This document shows, piece after piece, positions 43,756 to 53,025 of a stretch of DNA of 64,000 nt. Position 1 is the stretch's first letter. Each line of letters opens with the position of its first letter. Source of the DNA: an uncultured Odoribacter sp. (GTDB lineage: Bacteria > Bacteroidota > Bacteroidia > Bacteroidales > Marinifilaceae); NCBI GenBank assembly GCA_900541415.1, contig UQJP01000006.1, forward strand, positions 62,001 through 126,000. Reading direction: 5' to 3'. Below the pieces are notes generated by a model that made no database searches, had not been told where the DNA came from, and saw only the letters and a list, made by a program, of their open reading frames with translations. Both the position numbers and the translations under genes were made by a program.

Positions 43756-44715
43756 TCAGTCAAGAGAGGAACGATCCTCCTTTTCATTGGCGGCTATATA
43801 TTTCAGAACATACTGCCTATCCATCCCTAACTGGGCTTTTAATTCATCGATGTCATTGAATTTACGCTCACCCCGCACCCTGGAAAGTAAAAACACGGAA
43901 ATTGTTTTACCGTAAATTTCCGAGTGAAAATCAAATATATTCACTTCCAATCGAACAATTCCTGAACGGCTTACGGTGGGGCGCACGCCTATGTTCAACA
44001 TCCCGTCATACCTAACTCCATCCACCAATACCCAGACAGCATATACCCCCGATGCAGGCAATAGTTTCCGTTCGTCCTGCAATTGCAGGTTAGCCGTCGG
44101 AAATCCAATATCTCTTCCAATCTTATCCCCATGCACCACCTTACCACTTATCGGATAATCGTATCCCAGAAATTCCCGGACCAAAGCGACATCCCCCAAC
44201 TCCAAGGCCGTACGTATTTTAGTTGAACTGATATTGACCTCATTTTCTTCGTAAGCCTTCTCCTGTTCCAGATAAAAATGATATTGCCCGGCCATCGCTT
44301 TCAACACCTCAAAACTTCCCTCCCGGTTTTTTCCGAACCGATGATCGTATCCTACAACCAAACCTTTTATTCCCAACTTATCCACCAAGATATTCTTCAC
44401 AAAATCGGAATAACTCAAATTTGCCAACTCTTCCGTAAAAGAAAGGATAATCAAATGTCCCACTCCGTGGGACTGCAAAATACCGATCTTCTCCTCCAGC
44501 GTAGTTAAAATACCGGGACGCTTTTCCAACGGATAAAGCACCTCTCTGGGATGTGGTTCAAAACTGATAATCACAGATTCCCCCCTCAACTTCTCTGCCA
44601 CCTGCTTCAAATTTTCGATCACTTGCACATGCCCCTTGTGCACCCCGTCAAAACTTCCCATCGTAACAACGGGATTGACAATATGAACATCTGTTATTCC
44701 GTAATGTACCTGCAT
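43756..44715 (-). CDS. ribF: Bifunctional riboflavin kinase / FAD synthetase
   Basis: 319 aa from MQVHYGI. N-terminal nucleotidyltransferase (FAD synthetase) with VVTMGSFDGVHKGHVQVIEN (HxGH-type site) and VVGYDHRFGKNREGSFEVLK. C-terminal riboflavin kinase domain with GKVVHGDKIGRDIGFPTANL and GMLNIGVRPTVSRSG. It makes FMN and FAD from riboflavin. CAAAAATA at 44742-44749 (minus-strand TATTTTTG) could be its -7 element. Confidence 0.95.
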   Translation of the reverse strand: MQVHYGITDVHIVNPVVTMGSFDGVHKGHVQVIENLKQVAEKLRGESVIISFEPHPREVLYPLEKRPGILTTLEEKIGILQSHGVGHLIILSFTEELANLSYSDFVKNILVDKLGIKGLVVGYDHRFGKNREGSFEVLKAMAGQYHFYLEQEKAYEENEVNISSTKIRTALELGDVALVREFLGYDYPISGKVVHGDKIGRDIGFPTANLQLQDERKLLPASGVYAVWVLVDGVRYDGMLNIGVRPTVSRSGIVRLEVNIFDFHSEIYGKTISVFLLSRVRGERKFNDIDELKAQLGMDRQYVLKYIAANEKEDRSSLD

Positions 44716-44812
44716 TTTTGTATATCCGGTTTTTAATGTCACAAAAATATAACAAATAAGTCACAAGCACACCGCATAGAAACGATAAAAGTGAAAAGAA
44801 AATCCATCCCAT

Positions 44813-44842
44813 AAAAAAATCCCGGACTATCAGTCCGGGATT
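44813..44842 (-). terminator. Rho-independent terminator of nrdJ
   Basis: Minus strand AATCCCGGACT-GAT-AGTCCGGGATT (11 bp) followed by a run of T residues, just after the nrdJ stop. Confidence 0.93.
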
Positions 44843-44848
44843 CTGAAT

Positions 44849-47389
44849 TTATCCGCATTTTGAAGTTCCGCAAGTCTTACAAATCAGGCAACCTTCCTGA
44901 TACACCACCGGAGAACCGCAATTCTCACATTTCTCTCCGGCCGCTTCCGTCCCGTTCGGGATATATTTCTTCAGCGCCCGTTCCACTCCGTTCTTCCAGG
45001 TATTGATATTCTCATTGTCAAACTCCATAGACGACACCAGTTCCACAGCCTGATGCACCGGCATCCCGTGCCGCAACACTCCGGAAATCAATTTGGCATA
45101 ATTCCAATATTCCTTGTCAAACTTATAAGAAAGTCCTTCCACCGTCGTCTTAAAACCACGCTTATTGCAGAATTGGAAGTCGTAACGGGAATTCCCATCC
45201 TCATCATAATGCTTCACAATCTTTCCTTCTGTAACAGCCTTCGGAAGCATAATCCCTTCCTCATCATCGGCGATTCCGGTAAATATTTCATAGGGACGCC
45301 CTTCATACAAACCGATAAAAGCAATCCATTTCTCCTTATTATTCTGGAAACGTACAATCTCGGCATCCAATTCCTTCGGACGCTTCGCCGGCATCTCCTT
45401 GGTAGCAGGCTGTTGCTTCTTATCCTTATTGGAAACCAAAACCCCGGCACGCGATCCGTCACGATAAACCGTACATCCTTTACAACCGCTCTTCCAGGCT
45501 TCAATATACAATTTTCCCACCAATTCCTCGGATACATCCGAAGGCAGATTTACCGTCACACTGATTGAATGATCCACCCATTTTTGCACCTCTCCCTGCA
45601 TCCGAACCTTTGCCAGCCAATCAATATCATTGGAAGTTGCTTTATAATAAGGCGACTGGGCAACCAGCTCGTCTATTTCCTGATCGCTGTAATAACGGTC
45701 GGTATCATACCCATTAATCTTCATCCACTCGGCAAACTTATGGTGGAATACAATAAATTCCTCATAGCTATCGCCGGATTCGTCCACGAAATCAATCCGC
45801 ACATTCTGGTCGTTCGGATTCACTTTCCTCCTACGCTTATAAACAGGCAGGAAAACAGGCTCGATTCCCGAAGTGGTTTGGGTCATCAAACTGGTAGTTC
45901 CGGTAGGAGCTATTGTCAGGCAGGCTATATTACGGCGACCATACTTCACCATATCGTTATACATCTCTGTATCCGCTTCGCGCAAACGGGTAATGAAAGG
46001 ATTATTAGCCTCCCGCTTCGCATCATAAATCTTAAAACTACCCCGGTCTTTTGCCAGATAAACGGAAGCCCGGTAAGCCTCGACCGCCAATGTTTTTTGA
46101 ATATCCACAGCAAAATCGATTGCCTCGTCGCTTCCATAACGCAATCCTAAAGCTGCCAGCATATCCCCTTCTGCGGTAATTCCAACTCCGGTACGGCGGC
46201 CTTCACGGGCTTTTGTTTTGATCTTCTCCCATAAACGAATCTCCACGCCTTTCACCTCCTCATCTTCCGGGTCGGCATGAATCTTAGCTAAAATTGTATC
46301 GATTTTTTCCAATTCAAGATCGATAATATCGTCCATAATACGCTGTGCAATAGCCACATGTTTCTTAAATAAAGGAAAATCGAAAAATGCACCCTTCGTG
46401 AAAGGATTCTGCACATACGAATACAAATTAATCGCCAATAAACGACAAGAATCATAGGGGCACAAAGGAATCTCACCGCAAGGATTCGTCGACACGGTGC
46501 GATAACCTTTATCTGCATAGCAATCCGGAACACTCTCCCGAATAATCGTATCCCAAAAAAGGATTCCGGGCTCGGCCGATTTCCAGGCATTATGGACAAT
46601 TTTATTCCACAATTGCTTTGCATTCACCTCACGGGTATACTTAGGCTCATTGGAATAAACCGGATACTTTTGTATATACTCGCGTTCATCGATAACTGCC
46701 CGCATAAACTCGTCGTCGATCTTTACCGACACATTCGCTCCCGTCACTTTTCCCTCGGTCATTTTAGCATCGATAAAACTTTCGGAATCCGGATGATTGA
46801 TAGATACGCTCAACATCAGAGCGCCCCGGCGCCCATCCTGGGCAACTTCCCGGGTTGAATTGGAATATCTTTCCATAAAAGGAACAATCCCGGTAGAAGT
46901 CAGGGCAGAATTCTTTACAGGCGATCCCTTCGGACGAATATGCGACAAATCATGTCCCACACCTCCGCGACGTTTCATCAGCTGCACCTGTTCCTGATCA
47001 ATCTTCATCACGCCGCCATAAGAATCCGAAGGCCCTTCATGTCCAATGACAAAACAATTAGACAAAGAAGCTATCTGAAACTCGTTACCGATTCCGGTCA
47101 TGGGTCCCCCCTGCGGCACGATATACTTAAAATCCCGCAACACCTCGAAAATGGTATCCTCACTCAAAGGGTTTGGATAATTCTTTTCAACTCTGGCAAT
47201 TTCACGTGCCAGCCGACGATGCATATCGTCGGGATTTTTCTCGAAAATATTCCCATAAGAATCCTTCAGGGCATACTTATTCACCCACACTCTGGCAGCA
47301 AGCTCATCCCCTTTGAAATATCTCAAAGAACTTTGGAAAGCTTCATCCTGAGTATAAGTTTCCTGCTTAATCATCACTTGATCATTCAT
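44849..47389 (-). CDS. nrdJ: Adenosylcobalamin-dependent ribonucleotide reductase (class II)
   Basis: 846 aa. Reduces ribonucleotides to deoxyribonucleotides using coenzyme B12 to make the active-site radical, independent of oxygen. Motifs: MKRRGGVGHDLSHIRPKGSP, VSTNPCGEIPLCPYDSCRLL (active-site Cys), TGVGITAEGDMLAALGLRYG, TIAPTGTTSLMTQTTSGIEP. The C-terminus carries a redox/zinc ribbon (CENCGSPV ... CLICKTCGTSKCG). No cobalamin riboswitch was recognised upstream; CAAATATA at 47433-47440 may be a minus-strand -7 element. Confidence 0.96.
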   Translation of the reverse strand: MNDQVMIKQETYTQDEAFQSSLRYFKGDELAARVWVNKYALKDSYGNIFEKNPDDMHRRLAREIARVEKNYPNPLSEDTIFEVLRDFKYIVPQGGPMTGIGNEFQIASLSNCFVIGHEGPSDSYGGVMKIDQEQVQLMKRRGGVGHDLSHIRPKGSPVKNSALTSTGIVPFMERYSNSTREVAQDGRRGALMLSVSINHPDSESFIDAKMTEGKVTGANVSVKIDDEFMRAVIDEREYIQKYPVYSNEPKYTREVNAKQLWNKIVHNAWKSAEPGILFWDTIIRESVPDCYADKGYRTVSTNPCGEIPLCPYDSCRLLAINLYSYVQNPFTKGAFFDFPLFKKHVAIAQRIMDDIIDLELEKIDTILAKIHADPEDEEVKGVEIRLWEKIKTKAREGRRTGVGITAEGDMLAALGLRYGSDEAIDFAVDIQKTLAVEAYRASVYLAKDRGSFKIYDAKREANNPFITRLREADTEMYNDMVKYGRRNIACLTIAPTGTTSLMTQTTSGIEPVFLPVYKRRRKVNPNDQNVRIDFVDESGDSYEEFIVFHHKFAEWMKINGYDTDRYYSDQEIDELVAQSPYYKATSNDIDWLAKVRMQGEVQKWVDHSISVTVNLPSDVSEELVGKLYIEAWKSGCKGCTVYRDGSRAGVLVSNKDKKQQPATKEMPAKRPKELDAEIVRFQNNKEKWIAFIGLYEGRPYEIFTGIADDEEGIMLPKAVTEGKIVKHYDEDGNSRYDFQFCNKRGFKTTVEGLSYKFDKEYWNYAKLISGVLRHGMPVHQAVELVSSMEFDNENINTWKNGVERALKKYIPNGTEAAGEKCENCGSPVVYQEGCLICKTCGTSKCG

Positions 47390-47700
47390 AGTTATATATT
47401 TTTACATCTATTTTTTCTGTAATAGGTTGATACAAATATATGGAAAAAAGAACATGAAGGGAAAACTTTTTCGATTGATTTTTTTCAATTGTTTTCCATA
47501 ACAACCAATTAAACTACTAAAAATCAAAAAGATAAAAAGTTACTAACACTCGAAAAGTTCACAAAAACAAAGTTTTGCGTAAATAGGATTCTGAAACAAA
47601 CAAATTATTTAACAGAATTATTTTTCAACAAAATAACCGGGTGAAAATACCCGCTATGAAAAGGAATCACTGTAATAAAAGAATAAAAACAGGAAAGAAA
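47390..47700. other. 311-bp intergenic region rimM-nrdJ
   Basis: Very A+T-rich. It contains short imperfect inverted repeats, a 5-bp hairpin at 47638-47653 and a candidate nrdJ -7 element (47433-47440), but no gene. Confidence 0.55.
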
Positions 47701-48234
47701 TCAATTCAATTCCACCAATTCCGACGGAATATTTACCAATAATTTACTATTCTCGAAACTCACCTCTTTGACATATCTTTCAGAAAGAGGCAGCAAAATT
47801 TCTTTTTCCAAAATTTGCAAGGTCAGCACAACATTACCGGAATAATTGGCAACCTCTGTCACTACCCCGCTCTTTCCCGAAACTTCATCTTCCACGGCAA
47901 AGCCGCTCAGCTCGGAAATGTCATAATCGAAAGACTCTATATCTTCTTCGTCAAGCAAAGCTTTTTCCAGCAACACCTCACAGCCCGTCAGACGCTCCGC
48001 CTGCTCAAGATTATCGACAAAATCAAATTTAACGATATATGAAGAATGATTTCTTACCGTCAATCCTTCATCGGCAATAAAAAAAGGAACCGGAGCTCCA
48101 TCCATTTGGATGAAGACCGGTTCATCGGCATATTTTTCCAAGAGGTCGCTATCGGTAGTAATGACCACCTCACCTTGCAGGTTATGGGTTTTCGTCACCT
48201 CACCTATTTTTACGCAATCCTCTCTGGTAATCAT
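47701..48234 (-). CDS. rimM: 16S rRNA processing protein RimM
   Basis: 177 aa from MITREDCVKIGEVTKTHNLQ. The N-terminal RimM domain (HNLQGEVVITTDSDLLEKYA, LTGCEVLLEKA) is followed by the PRC-barrel domain (LSGFAVEDEVSGKSGVVTEV, LLPLSERYVKEVSFENSKLL). It helps 30S maturation near S19 and S13. Seven bases after rpsP, in the usual pairing. The same frame runs 82 codons upstream as a Leu/Lys-rich read-through of the alternate frame of the rpsP tail; that part is not coding. Confidence 0.94.
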   Translation of the reverse strand: MITREDCVKIGEVTKTHNLQGEVVITTDSDLLEKYADEPVFIQMDGAPVPFFIADEGLTVRNHSSYIVKFDFVDNLEQAERLTGCEVLLEKALLDEEDIESFDYDISELSGFAVEDEVSGKSGVVTEVANYSGNVVLTLQILEKEILLPLSERYVKEVSFENSKLLVNIPSELVELN

Positions 48235-48241
48235 AGCAAAA

Positions 48242-48811
48242 TTATTCAGCAGCAGGAGCTTCTGTTTCAGCAGCAGGCTCAGCAGCAACTTCTTCCGCAG
48301 GAGCGGCAGCAGCTTCTTCTTCAGCCTTCTTTGCAGCAGCAGCGGCTTCAGCTTCTGCTCTTTTTTTAGCAACGATTTCTTCTTTAGCAGCGCGCACTTT
48401 AGCTTCTGCATCCAGACGTGCTTTAGCAGCAGCATCACCATCCTGAGCCAGTTTCGTGATCTTAGCCTGCACTTTCGCATCCTTGCCTTTCATCCAGGCT
48501 TCAAATTTAGTCTCAGCAGCAGCAGCATCGAATGCACCTTTTTTTACTCCTTCCAACAAGTGTTTTTTCAACAAAACACCTTTGTAAGACAGGATTCTCT
48601 TTGTGGTGTCGGTAGGCTGTGCTCCAGACTGTAACCAAAATAAAGCTCTGTCAAAATTGAGATCGATAGTAGCCGGATTTGTGTTCGGATTATAAGTTCC
48701 GATCTTTTCAATGTACTTACCATCACGTGGTGCTCTACTATCTGCTATCACTACATGATAGAATGGGTTTCCTTTACGCCCGTGTCTCGCTAATCTGATT
48801 TTAGTTGACAT
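48242..48811 (-). CDS. rpsP: Small ribosomal subunit protein bS16 with long Ala/Glu tail
   Basis: 189 aa, about twice the E. coli length (82). Residues 1-~90 are S16 (MSTKIRLARHGRKGNPFYHV, VIADSRAPRDGKYIEKIGTY, TYNPNTNP). Residues ~95-189 form a helical, low-complexity extension of Ala, Lys and Glu (KAEEEAAAAPAEEVAAEPAA). Long S16 tails are known in Bacteroidetes. Candidate -7 TATCTTTG on the minus strand at 48868-48861 and a 7-bp leader hairpin at 48839-48857. Confidence 0.95.
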   Translation of the reverse strand: MSTKIRLARHGRKGNPFYHVVIADSRAPRDGKYIEKIGTYNPNTNPATIDLNFDRALFWLQSGAQPTDTTKRILSYKGVLLKKHLLEGVKKGAFDAAAAETKFEAWMKGKDAKVQAKITKLAQDGDAAAKARLDAEAKVRAAKEEIVAKKRAEAEAAAAAKKAEEEAAAAPAEEVAAEPAAETEAPAAE

Positions 48812-48838
48812 TCTTTTTTAATTTTATAAATTAATACT

Positions 48839-48868
48839 CTCCTATACCCGATAGGAGCCGCAAAGATA
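48839..48868 (-). promoter_or_regulatory. Candidate rpsP promoter -7 element and 5' leader hairpin
   Basis: Minus strand TATCTTTG (48868-48861) followed at once by CTCCTAT-CGGGT-ATAGGAG (48857-48839). The predicted transcript start lies inside or at the edge of the hairpin. No TTG at the -33 distance was found. Confidence 0.4.
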
Positions 48869-48916
48869 AAGCAAAAAACAAGAAAGTAAAAACAAAACCC
48901 AAAATAAATGAGCGAT

Positions 48917-50182
48917 TTACACAATAAAGCTAATCAACAGCATCAAATTAAGTACGGTTACGATACCTCCCAGAATATATAAAATCCATTTCGTTGAAGT
49001 GCGGTTCTTATATTTTCCCATCACTTTTTCAGAAGAAGTCAGGTAAACTTGCAGAAAAATGGTAATCGGTAATTGAATACTCAGGATCATCTGCGAATAA
49101 ATCAATCCCATAAACGGATTAGAGATCACCATAATAATCGCAAAAGCAATCACCAGCGAAAGCAACACTCCCCAGCGCGAATGGCTGTCTTTAATGTCGT
49201 AAGGTTCTTTGTAGATCCCCGCAAAAATAGAACCGGCAGCCATTCCCGAAGTGATCGTGGAAGCCACCCCGGCAAACAGCAAAGCCACCGCAAAAATCAC
49301 CGCAGCATTATTCCCCAGCAGGGGACGCAACAAAGAACTCGCCTGTTCCAATTCCGTGACAGAAGTCCCATTCTTAAAAAAACTGGCTGCTGCCAGCAAA
49401 ATCATGGCACTATTGATCGCCCACCCGATCATCATCGAAAGAAACGTATCCCAGAACTCATATCTCATCTGCTTCTGGATGATTTTATCGTCCTCCAAAT
49501 TCCATTGCCGGCTTTGGATTACTTCGGAATGTAAAAACAAATTATGGGGCATCACCACCGCTCCCAGCACACTCATGATCACCACCATAGAGCCTTCCGG
49601 AAAAGAAGGGGTGACCCAGGCAATCGCAGCCTCCCCCCAGTCGATATTTACCAAAGAAAGCTCATAAATAAAAGACAACCCGATGATCGACACAAAAGCA
49701 ATAATCCAGCGCTCCATCACCCGGTAAGTATTGGTGAACAACATAATCACCACAAACACTAAAACCAGCAATGCCCCTATCCTCTCCGGAATATGAAAAA
49801 GCATCTCCAAAGCAATCGCACCACCTAAAATTTCCGCCAACGACGTAGAAACCGACGCCCCCATAGCCGAAAACAACATCGCTTTGGCATAACGGGGCTT
49901 CACATAAGTCATCGTCGCTTCCGACAAACACAACCCGGTAGCTATCCCCAAGTGGGCGACATTATGCTGCAAAATAATCAGCATAACCGTCGACAACGAC
50001 ACCATCCACAGCAAAGCATAACCATAATCGGCTCCTGCCGCCAGATTGGAAGCCCAGTTTCCCGGATCGATAAACCCCACAGTCACCAGCAAACCGGGAC
50101 CGATATATTTCAAAATCTCCAAACCGCCGAAATGGGGCCGATGCTTTCCCGTCTCAAGCGATTTTCGTATAAACTCAAACAT
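48917..50182 (-). CDS. mntH: Nramp-family divalent metal transporter (MntH-like)
   Basis: 421 aa, about 11 membrane helices. The two metal-binding motifs are intact: Asp39-Pro-Gly-Asn42 (VGFIDPGNWASNLAAG) in helix 1 and Met211-Pro-His213 (GAVVMPHNLFLHSE) in helix 6. It imports Mn2+ and/or Fe2+ with protons. Followed closely downstream by rpsP on the same strand, and preceded by the CAT-like gene by 14 bases (50183-50196), which suggests cotranscription. Confidence 0.95.
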   Translation of the reverse strand: MFEFIRKSLETGKHRPHFGGLEILKYIGPGLLVTVGFIDPGNWASNLAAGADYGYALLWMVSLSTVMLIILQHNVAHLGIATGLCLSEATMTYVKPRYAKAMLFSAMGASVSTSLAEILGGAIALEMLFHIPERIGALLVLVFVVIMLFTNTYRVMERWIIAFVSIIGLSFIYELSLVNIDWGEAAIAWVTPSFPEGSMVVIMSVLGAVVMPHNLFLHSEVIQSRQWNLEDDKIIQKQMRYEFWDTFLSMMIGWAINSAMILLAAASFFKNGTSVTELEQASSLLRPLLGNNAAVIFAVALLFAGVASTITSGMAAGSIFAGIYKEPYDIKDSHSRWGVLLSLVIAFAIIMVISNPFMGLIYSQMILSIQLPITIFLQVYLTSSEKVMGKYKNRTSTKWILYILGGIVTVLNLMLLISFIV

Positions 50183-50196
50183 ACCTATTCCGTTAA

Positions 50197-50826
50197 TTAC
50201 CTATCCAACATCTGCTGAAACTCATTCAAAAAACAACCGATATGGTAACCGTCCACAAAACCATGATTCACCCGCAAGGCAACCGGCATCATCTGCCTGC
50301 CGTTTTCAGGAGTGATCTTTCCGAAAGTAAAAATCGGGATAGCCTCATGCGGACGCGCCGGATCGGACAACTGAATCCCCGTGAAACGATACCAGGGATT
50401 CACGCTAATCAACACTAAATCTTTTCGGTTTTCCCCGTCCCCGTGGGCTTGTCCTATTCCGCTTTTTGCTTCGTTCACCACCGGAACCGCCCCTTCCAAA
50501 AACTTCTGGAAATCCTCCTCATATTTCAGGGCGACTGAACGATAATTCTTTTCTTCCGTTAGAATCGGCGTAAACAAATCCACCCGGTCATACAAATAAA
50601 CTTTCCCGTCTTCTTCCCGGTAACGGAAATCTTCTATCCGGTTTACAGCCACCAAAGCAGCATGCAAATAATACATCGCCAAAGAAACACCCGTTTCCTT
50701 CGCTTTCCGGCAAGCCTTCGAACAATCCACCGCGGCCGTCACTCCAACCAACGGACTTTGAAAAGTCTTAAAGAATAAATATTCTTCCTGCCGTTTCCAA
50801 CAATTAATATCTATAAGTTGTTTCAT
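50197..50826 (-). CDS. CatA-like O-acetyltransferase
   Basis: 209 aa, chloramphenicol acetyltransferase type A fold. The catalytic His188-x3-Asp192-Gly signature (VNHGFVDGYHIG) and the N-terminal YLFFKTFQSPLVGVTAAVDC strand are present. True CAT enzymes acetylate chloramphenicol with acetyl-CoA; many Bacteroidales have chromosomal relatives whose natural acceptor is unknown, so a drug-resistance role is not claimed. It lies just upstream of the Nramp gene and 55 bases after the histidine phosphatase gene's end. Confidence 0.85.
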   Translation of the reverse strand: MKQLIDINCWKRQEEYLFFKTFQSPLVGVTAAVDCSKACRKAKETGVSLAMYYLHAALVAVNRIEDFRYREEDGKVYLYDRVDLFTPILTEEKNYRSVALKYEEDFQKFLEGAVPVVNEAKSGIGQAHGDGENRKDLVLISVNPWYRFTGIQLSDPARPHEAIPIFTFGKITPENGRQMMPVALRVNHGFVDGYHIGCFLNEFQQMLDR

Positions 50827-50881
50827 AACACATTAATGTCCTGCACAAAAATAAAACAAACAAGAGAGAAAACCGGAAATT

Positions 50882-51403
50882 TCAAAAATTAAATTCCACA
50901 CATTCGGTATTCTTCATGATCGGCATATCCACCATATCCCCGGCAGTCTTCCCTGACAGCCGGGCAATAATAGCCCGGTCGATCGCTCCATGCCCGACAG
51001 CTAAAACCTGTTTCCCGGAATAATGATCACCTAAAAAATTCAGGAACCGCCCGGCACGCTGAAACAATTGCTCCAGCGTTTCACATCCCTCAGGCAGACA
51101 ATCCCAATCCAAACGATCCAACCGCCCTCCGGTGTGAGGGCCCCAATCGATCTCCCGCAGCAATGGCGTTGGAACCACGTCCATTCCCCGCACACGGGCA
51201 ACAGCCATCGCCGTGTCGTAACTTCTCGCCAGATCGCTGCACACAATCACATCAATCGGTTTCCCCTGCAAAGCAACAGCAAGCTCTTCAGCTTGCTGTA
51301 TCCCTAAAGGCGACAGAGTACCCGGAATATGCCCCTGCATCAAATGCTGGCGATTCTCCAAAGTCTCTCCATGCCGCGTTAAAATCAAATGTATATTTTT
51401 CAT
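50882..51403 (-). CDS. Histidine phosphatase family protein
   Basis: 173 aa from MKNIHLILTRHGETLENRQH. The phosphoacceptor histidine is in LTRHGET (His11), other pocket residues are CSDLARSYDTA and LREIDWGPHTG, and the second histidine is in VLAVGHGAIDR. This is the phosphoglycerate-mutase-like branch 1 fold; substrates range from sugar phosphates to alpha-ribazole phosphate, and none is assigned here. An 18-codon in-frame upstream extension is unsupported. Confidence 0.9.
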   Translation of the reverse strand: MKNIHLILTRHGETLENRQHLMQGHIPGTLSPLGIQQAEELAVALQGKPIDVIVCSDLARSYDTAMAVARVRGMDVVPTPLLREIDWGPHTGGRLDRLDWDCLPEGCETLEQLFQRAGRFLNFLGDHYSGKQVLAVGHGAIDRAIIARLSGKTAGDMVDMPIMKNTECVEFNF

Positions 51404-51493
51404 CCCTGATCTCTCTTTACGGGACAAAAATAACAGAAAACCACCTAATTTCCTCATTCACATCCGGGAAACGGTCATTTTACCTCCCAAAAA

Positions 51494-52105
51494 TCATTTC
51501 GCAAACTCAGGTAACACCCGTTCCAGCCAATCGTCTACCCTCCTGTCCGTTTTTTCCGGCTCGAAATCCTCATCCAGGGGCAACCCGGCAAACTCACCGT
51601 CACGCAAGGCTTGCGAATCATTAAATACATAGTCCACCGTAGAAGTCTGTCCCACCAAAATCCCTTTTATCTCTGTCACGACATCCGCGAGAAAACCGAT
51701 ACCGTCCACAAAATTATTCGGGTATGTCACATGATCCCCCAAACCGACAATCGCCACCTTACGCCTGTTTAAATCTATCTTGTGCATCTGCGGAATAAAA
51801 GCCGACCATTTATCTTTCTGCTCCCTCTCCCAGGTATTACGTCCCAATGAAGAACATACCAATATCAGATTACGATAATCCAGCATTTTTTCAGCGGAAA
51901 TATCACTGACACAAAACATTTCCGGCTGATACCCCGTTAGCTTTTGCTTCAATAGCCGGGCTATTTTATGTACGCTCCCTCCTGCCGGAGCATAAAATAT
52001 CCCCACTGTTTTCAACGACTTGCTATCTTTATCCAACAGATAATTGCCTTCCAGGTCTGCCTTGATCTGCAAATTTTCCGATTGTTTTCCTGTTTTCTTT
52101 TCCAT
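51494..52105 (-). CDS. Flavodoxin with N-terminal extension
   Basis: 203 aa from MEKKTGKQSENLQIKADLEG. The flavodoxin fold begins around residue 33: KTVGIFYAPAGGSVHKIARL (FMN phosphate loop, atypical P-A-G-G-S), then LVCSSLGRNTWEREQKDKWS and VGLGDHVTYPNNFVDGIGFL, and a C-terminal LPLDEDFEPEKTDRRVDDWL. Classical flavodoxins are ~170 aa; the first ~32 residues are an extra charged segment. Carries electrons, perhaps from the KorAB-type ferredoxin system. In the same direction as the phosphatase. Confidence 0.88.
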   Translation of the reverse strand: MEKKTGKQSENLQIKADLEGNYLLDKDSKSLKTVGIFYAPAGGSVHKIARLLKQKLTGYQPEMFCVSDISAEKMLDYRNLILVCSSLGRNTWEREQKDKWSAFIPQMHKIDLNRRKVAIVGLGDHVTYPNNFVDGIGFLADVVTEIKGILVGQTSTVDYVFNDSQALRDGEFAGLPLDEDFEPEKTDRRVDDWLERVLPEFAK

Positions 52106-52190
52106 TACACCGTAGATTAAAAATTGTATCTTGTAATACGGCTCCAAACAGGAAACAGTTCCAATATTTCCGCGTTTTATGTATATTCCG

Positions 52191-52358
52191 CTAAGGTTTC
52201 GCTTCCGTCGTATCGGAGGAAACACCGTAAAAATATTTCACACCTTTTTGAAAATCATGGTGCACTCTCCCCCAGCTTAAAATCACCACGATCAACAAAA
52301 CAGCCACAACAATAAGCATCGTTTTCTCCTGTTTTGTATATTCATTCCACTTTTTCAT
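52191..52358 (-). CDS. Small single-span membrane protein (55 aa)
   Basis: A 55-codon ORF (MKKWNEYTKQEKTMLIVVAV start, ending SDTTEAKP) with one strong hydrophobic helix at residues ~14-29 (MLIVVAVLLIVVILSW). A basic N-terminus suggests an N-in orientation. It lies 85 bases upstream of the flavodoxin start on the same strand and overlaps only an implausible N-terminal extension of that gene. Function unknown; small membrane proteins often bind larger partners. Confidence 0.65.
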   Translation of the reverse strand: MKKWNEYTKQEKTMLIVVAVLLIVVILSWGRVHHDFQKGVKYFYGVSSDTTEAKP

Positions 52359-52512
52359 CAGATCATTTTTTCAAACACCTACAAATATACAATAAGAATT
52401 TATTCCCGACCCCATTTTCAGCCGTTTGCTTCCTTCCCCGGTTTAATATTTTGACAAAAATTCCGATTTATGATTCACAGGATAACTTATCCCCAAGGCT
52501 TTAACTACGTCT

Positions 52513-53025
52513 TCACTTCCCATCCTTATGATATTCATGTAAAATAATATCCTTCACAACATACTCTTTAAAAAGATCATAAAAATCCGGTCGCCAAGAA
52601 AAATCATCTTCATCATATTTATTCGTCAATGCCCAAAATTCCTCATCATCATGAGTGTAAGGAGGAACCTGAAAAGTAATTAAAACAACATAAAACAATC
52701 GCTTATCTGTTTCATAGTTCTCCCGTTCAAAATATTGCAAATAACAAAGAAACAAACCATTGATTTTACTTTGATGATCGGCAGTCACATAAGGACCTGT
52801 GGCCGATGTGTAAAAATCATTGGTCATCATCTCCAGATCAATCTCGTCCAATAGAAATTTCATCGGTTTACCGACATAGCGGGATTTATTTTCTTTAAAA
52901 TTATACTTCACATACGTTATCGTATCGTTTTTACACTGTTCAAGGGATTTATAATTTGCTCCCGGAACATACAAACTCTCCAGCAAAAGAAACAACGTTA
53001 CTAATATTTTTATCATTTTACACAT
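52513..53025 (-). CDS. Hypothetical exported protein, tandem copy 1
   Basis: 170 aa. Signal-peptide-like N-terminus (MIKILVTLFLLLESLYVPGA) and then YKSLEQCKNDTITYVKYNFK to the end, identical in amino acids to copy 2 (53116-53628) over all ~146 remaining residues. No domain recognised; the C-terminus is rich in Asp/Glu and aromatics (THDDEEFWALTNKYDEDDFS). An ATG at 53016 is the alternative start. It follows copy 2 by 90 bases on the same strand. Acidic, small and next to a large lipoprotein, it could be an inhibitor or partner of that protein; this is inference. Confidence 0.75.
   Translation of the reverse strand: MCKMIKILVTLFLLLESLYVPGANYKSLEQCKNDTITYVKYNFKENKSRYVGKPMKFLLDEIDLEMMTNDFYTSATGPYVTADHQSKINGLFLCYLQYFERENYETDKRLFYVVLITFQVPPYTHDDEEFWALTNKYDEDDFSWRPDFYDLFKEYVVKDIILHEYHKDGK

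Noticed and set aside
47390..47700. Cobalamin riboswitch upstream of nrdJ
   Set aside because: No B12-box-like conserved core was found on the minus strand.
48235..48480. Leu/Lys-rich N-terminal extension of rimM
   Set aside because: It reads the rpsP tail in another frame; RimM family members start at MITRED-like positions.
50176..50183. CAAACATA as a promoter -7 element for mntH
   Set aside because: It overlaps the mntH start codon, so transcription would begin inside the gene.
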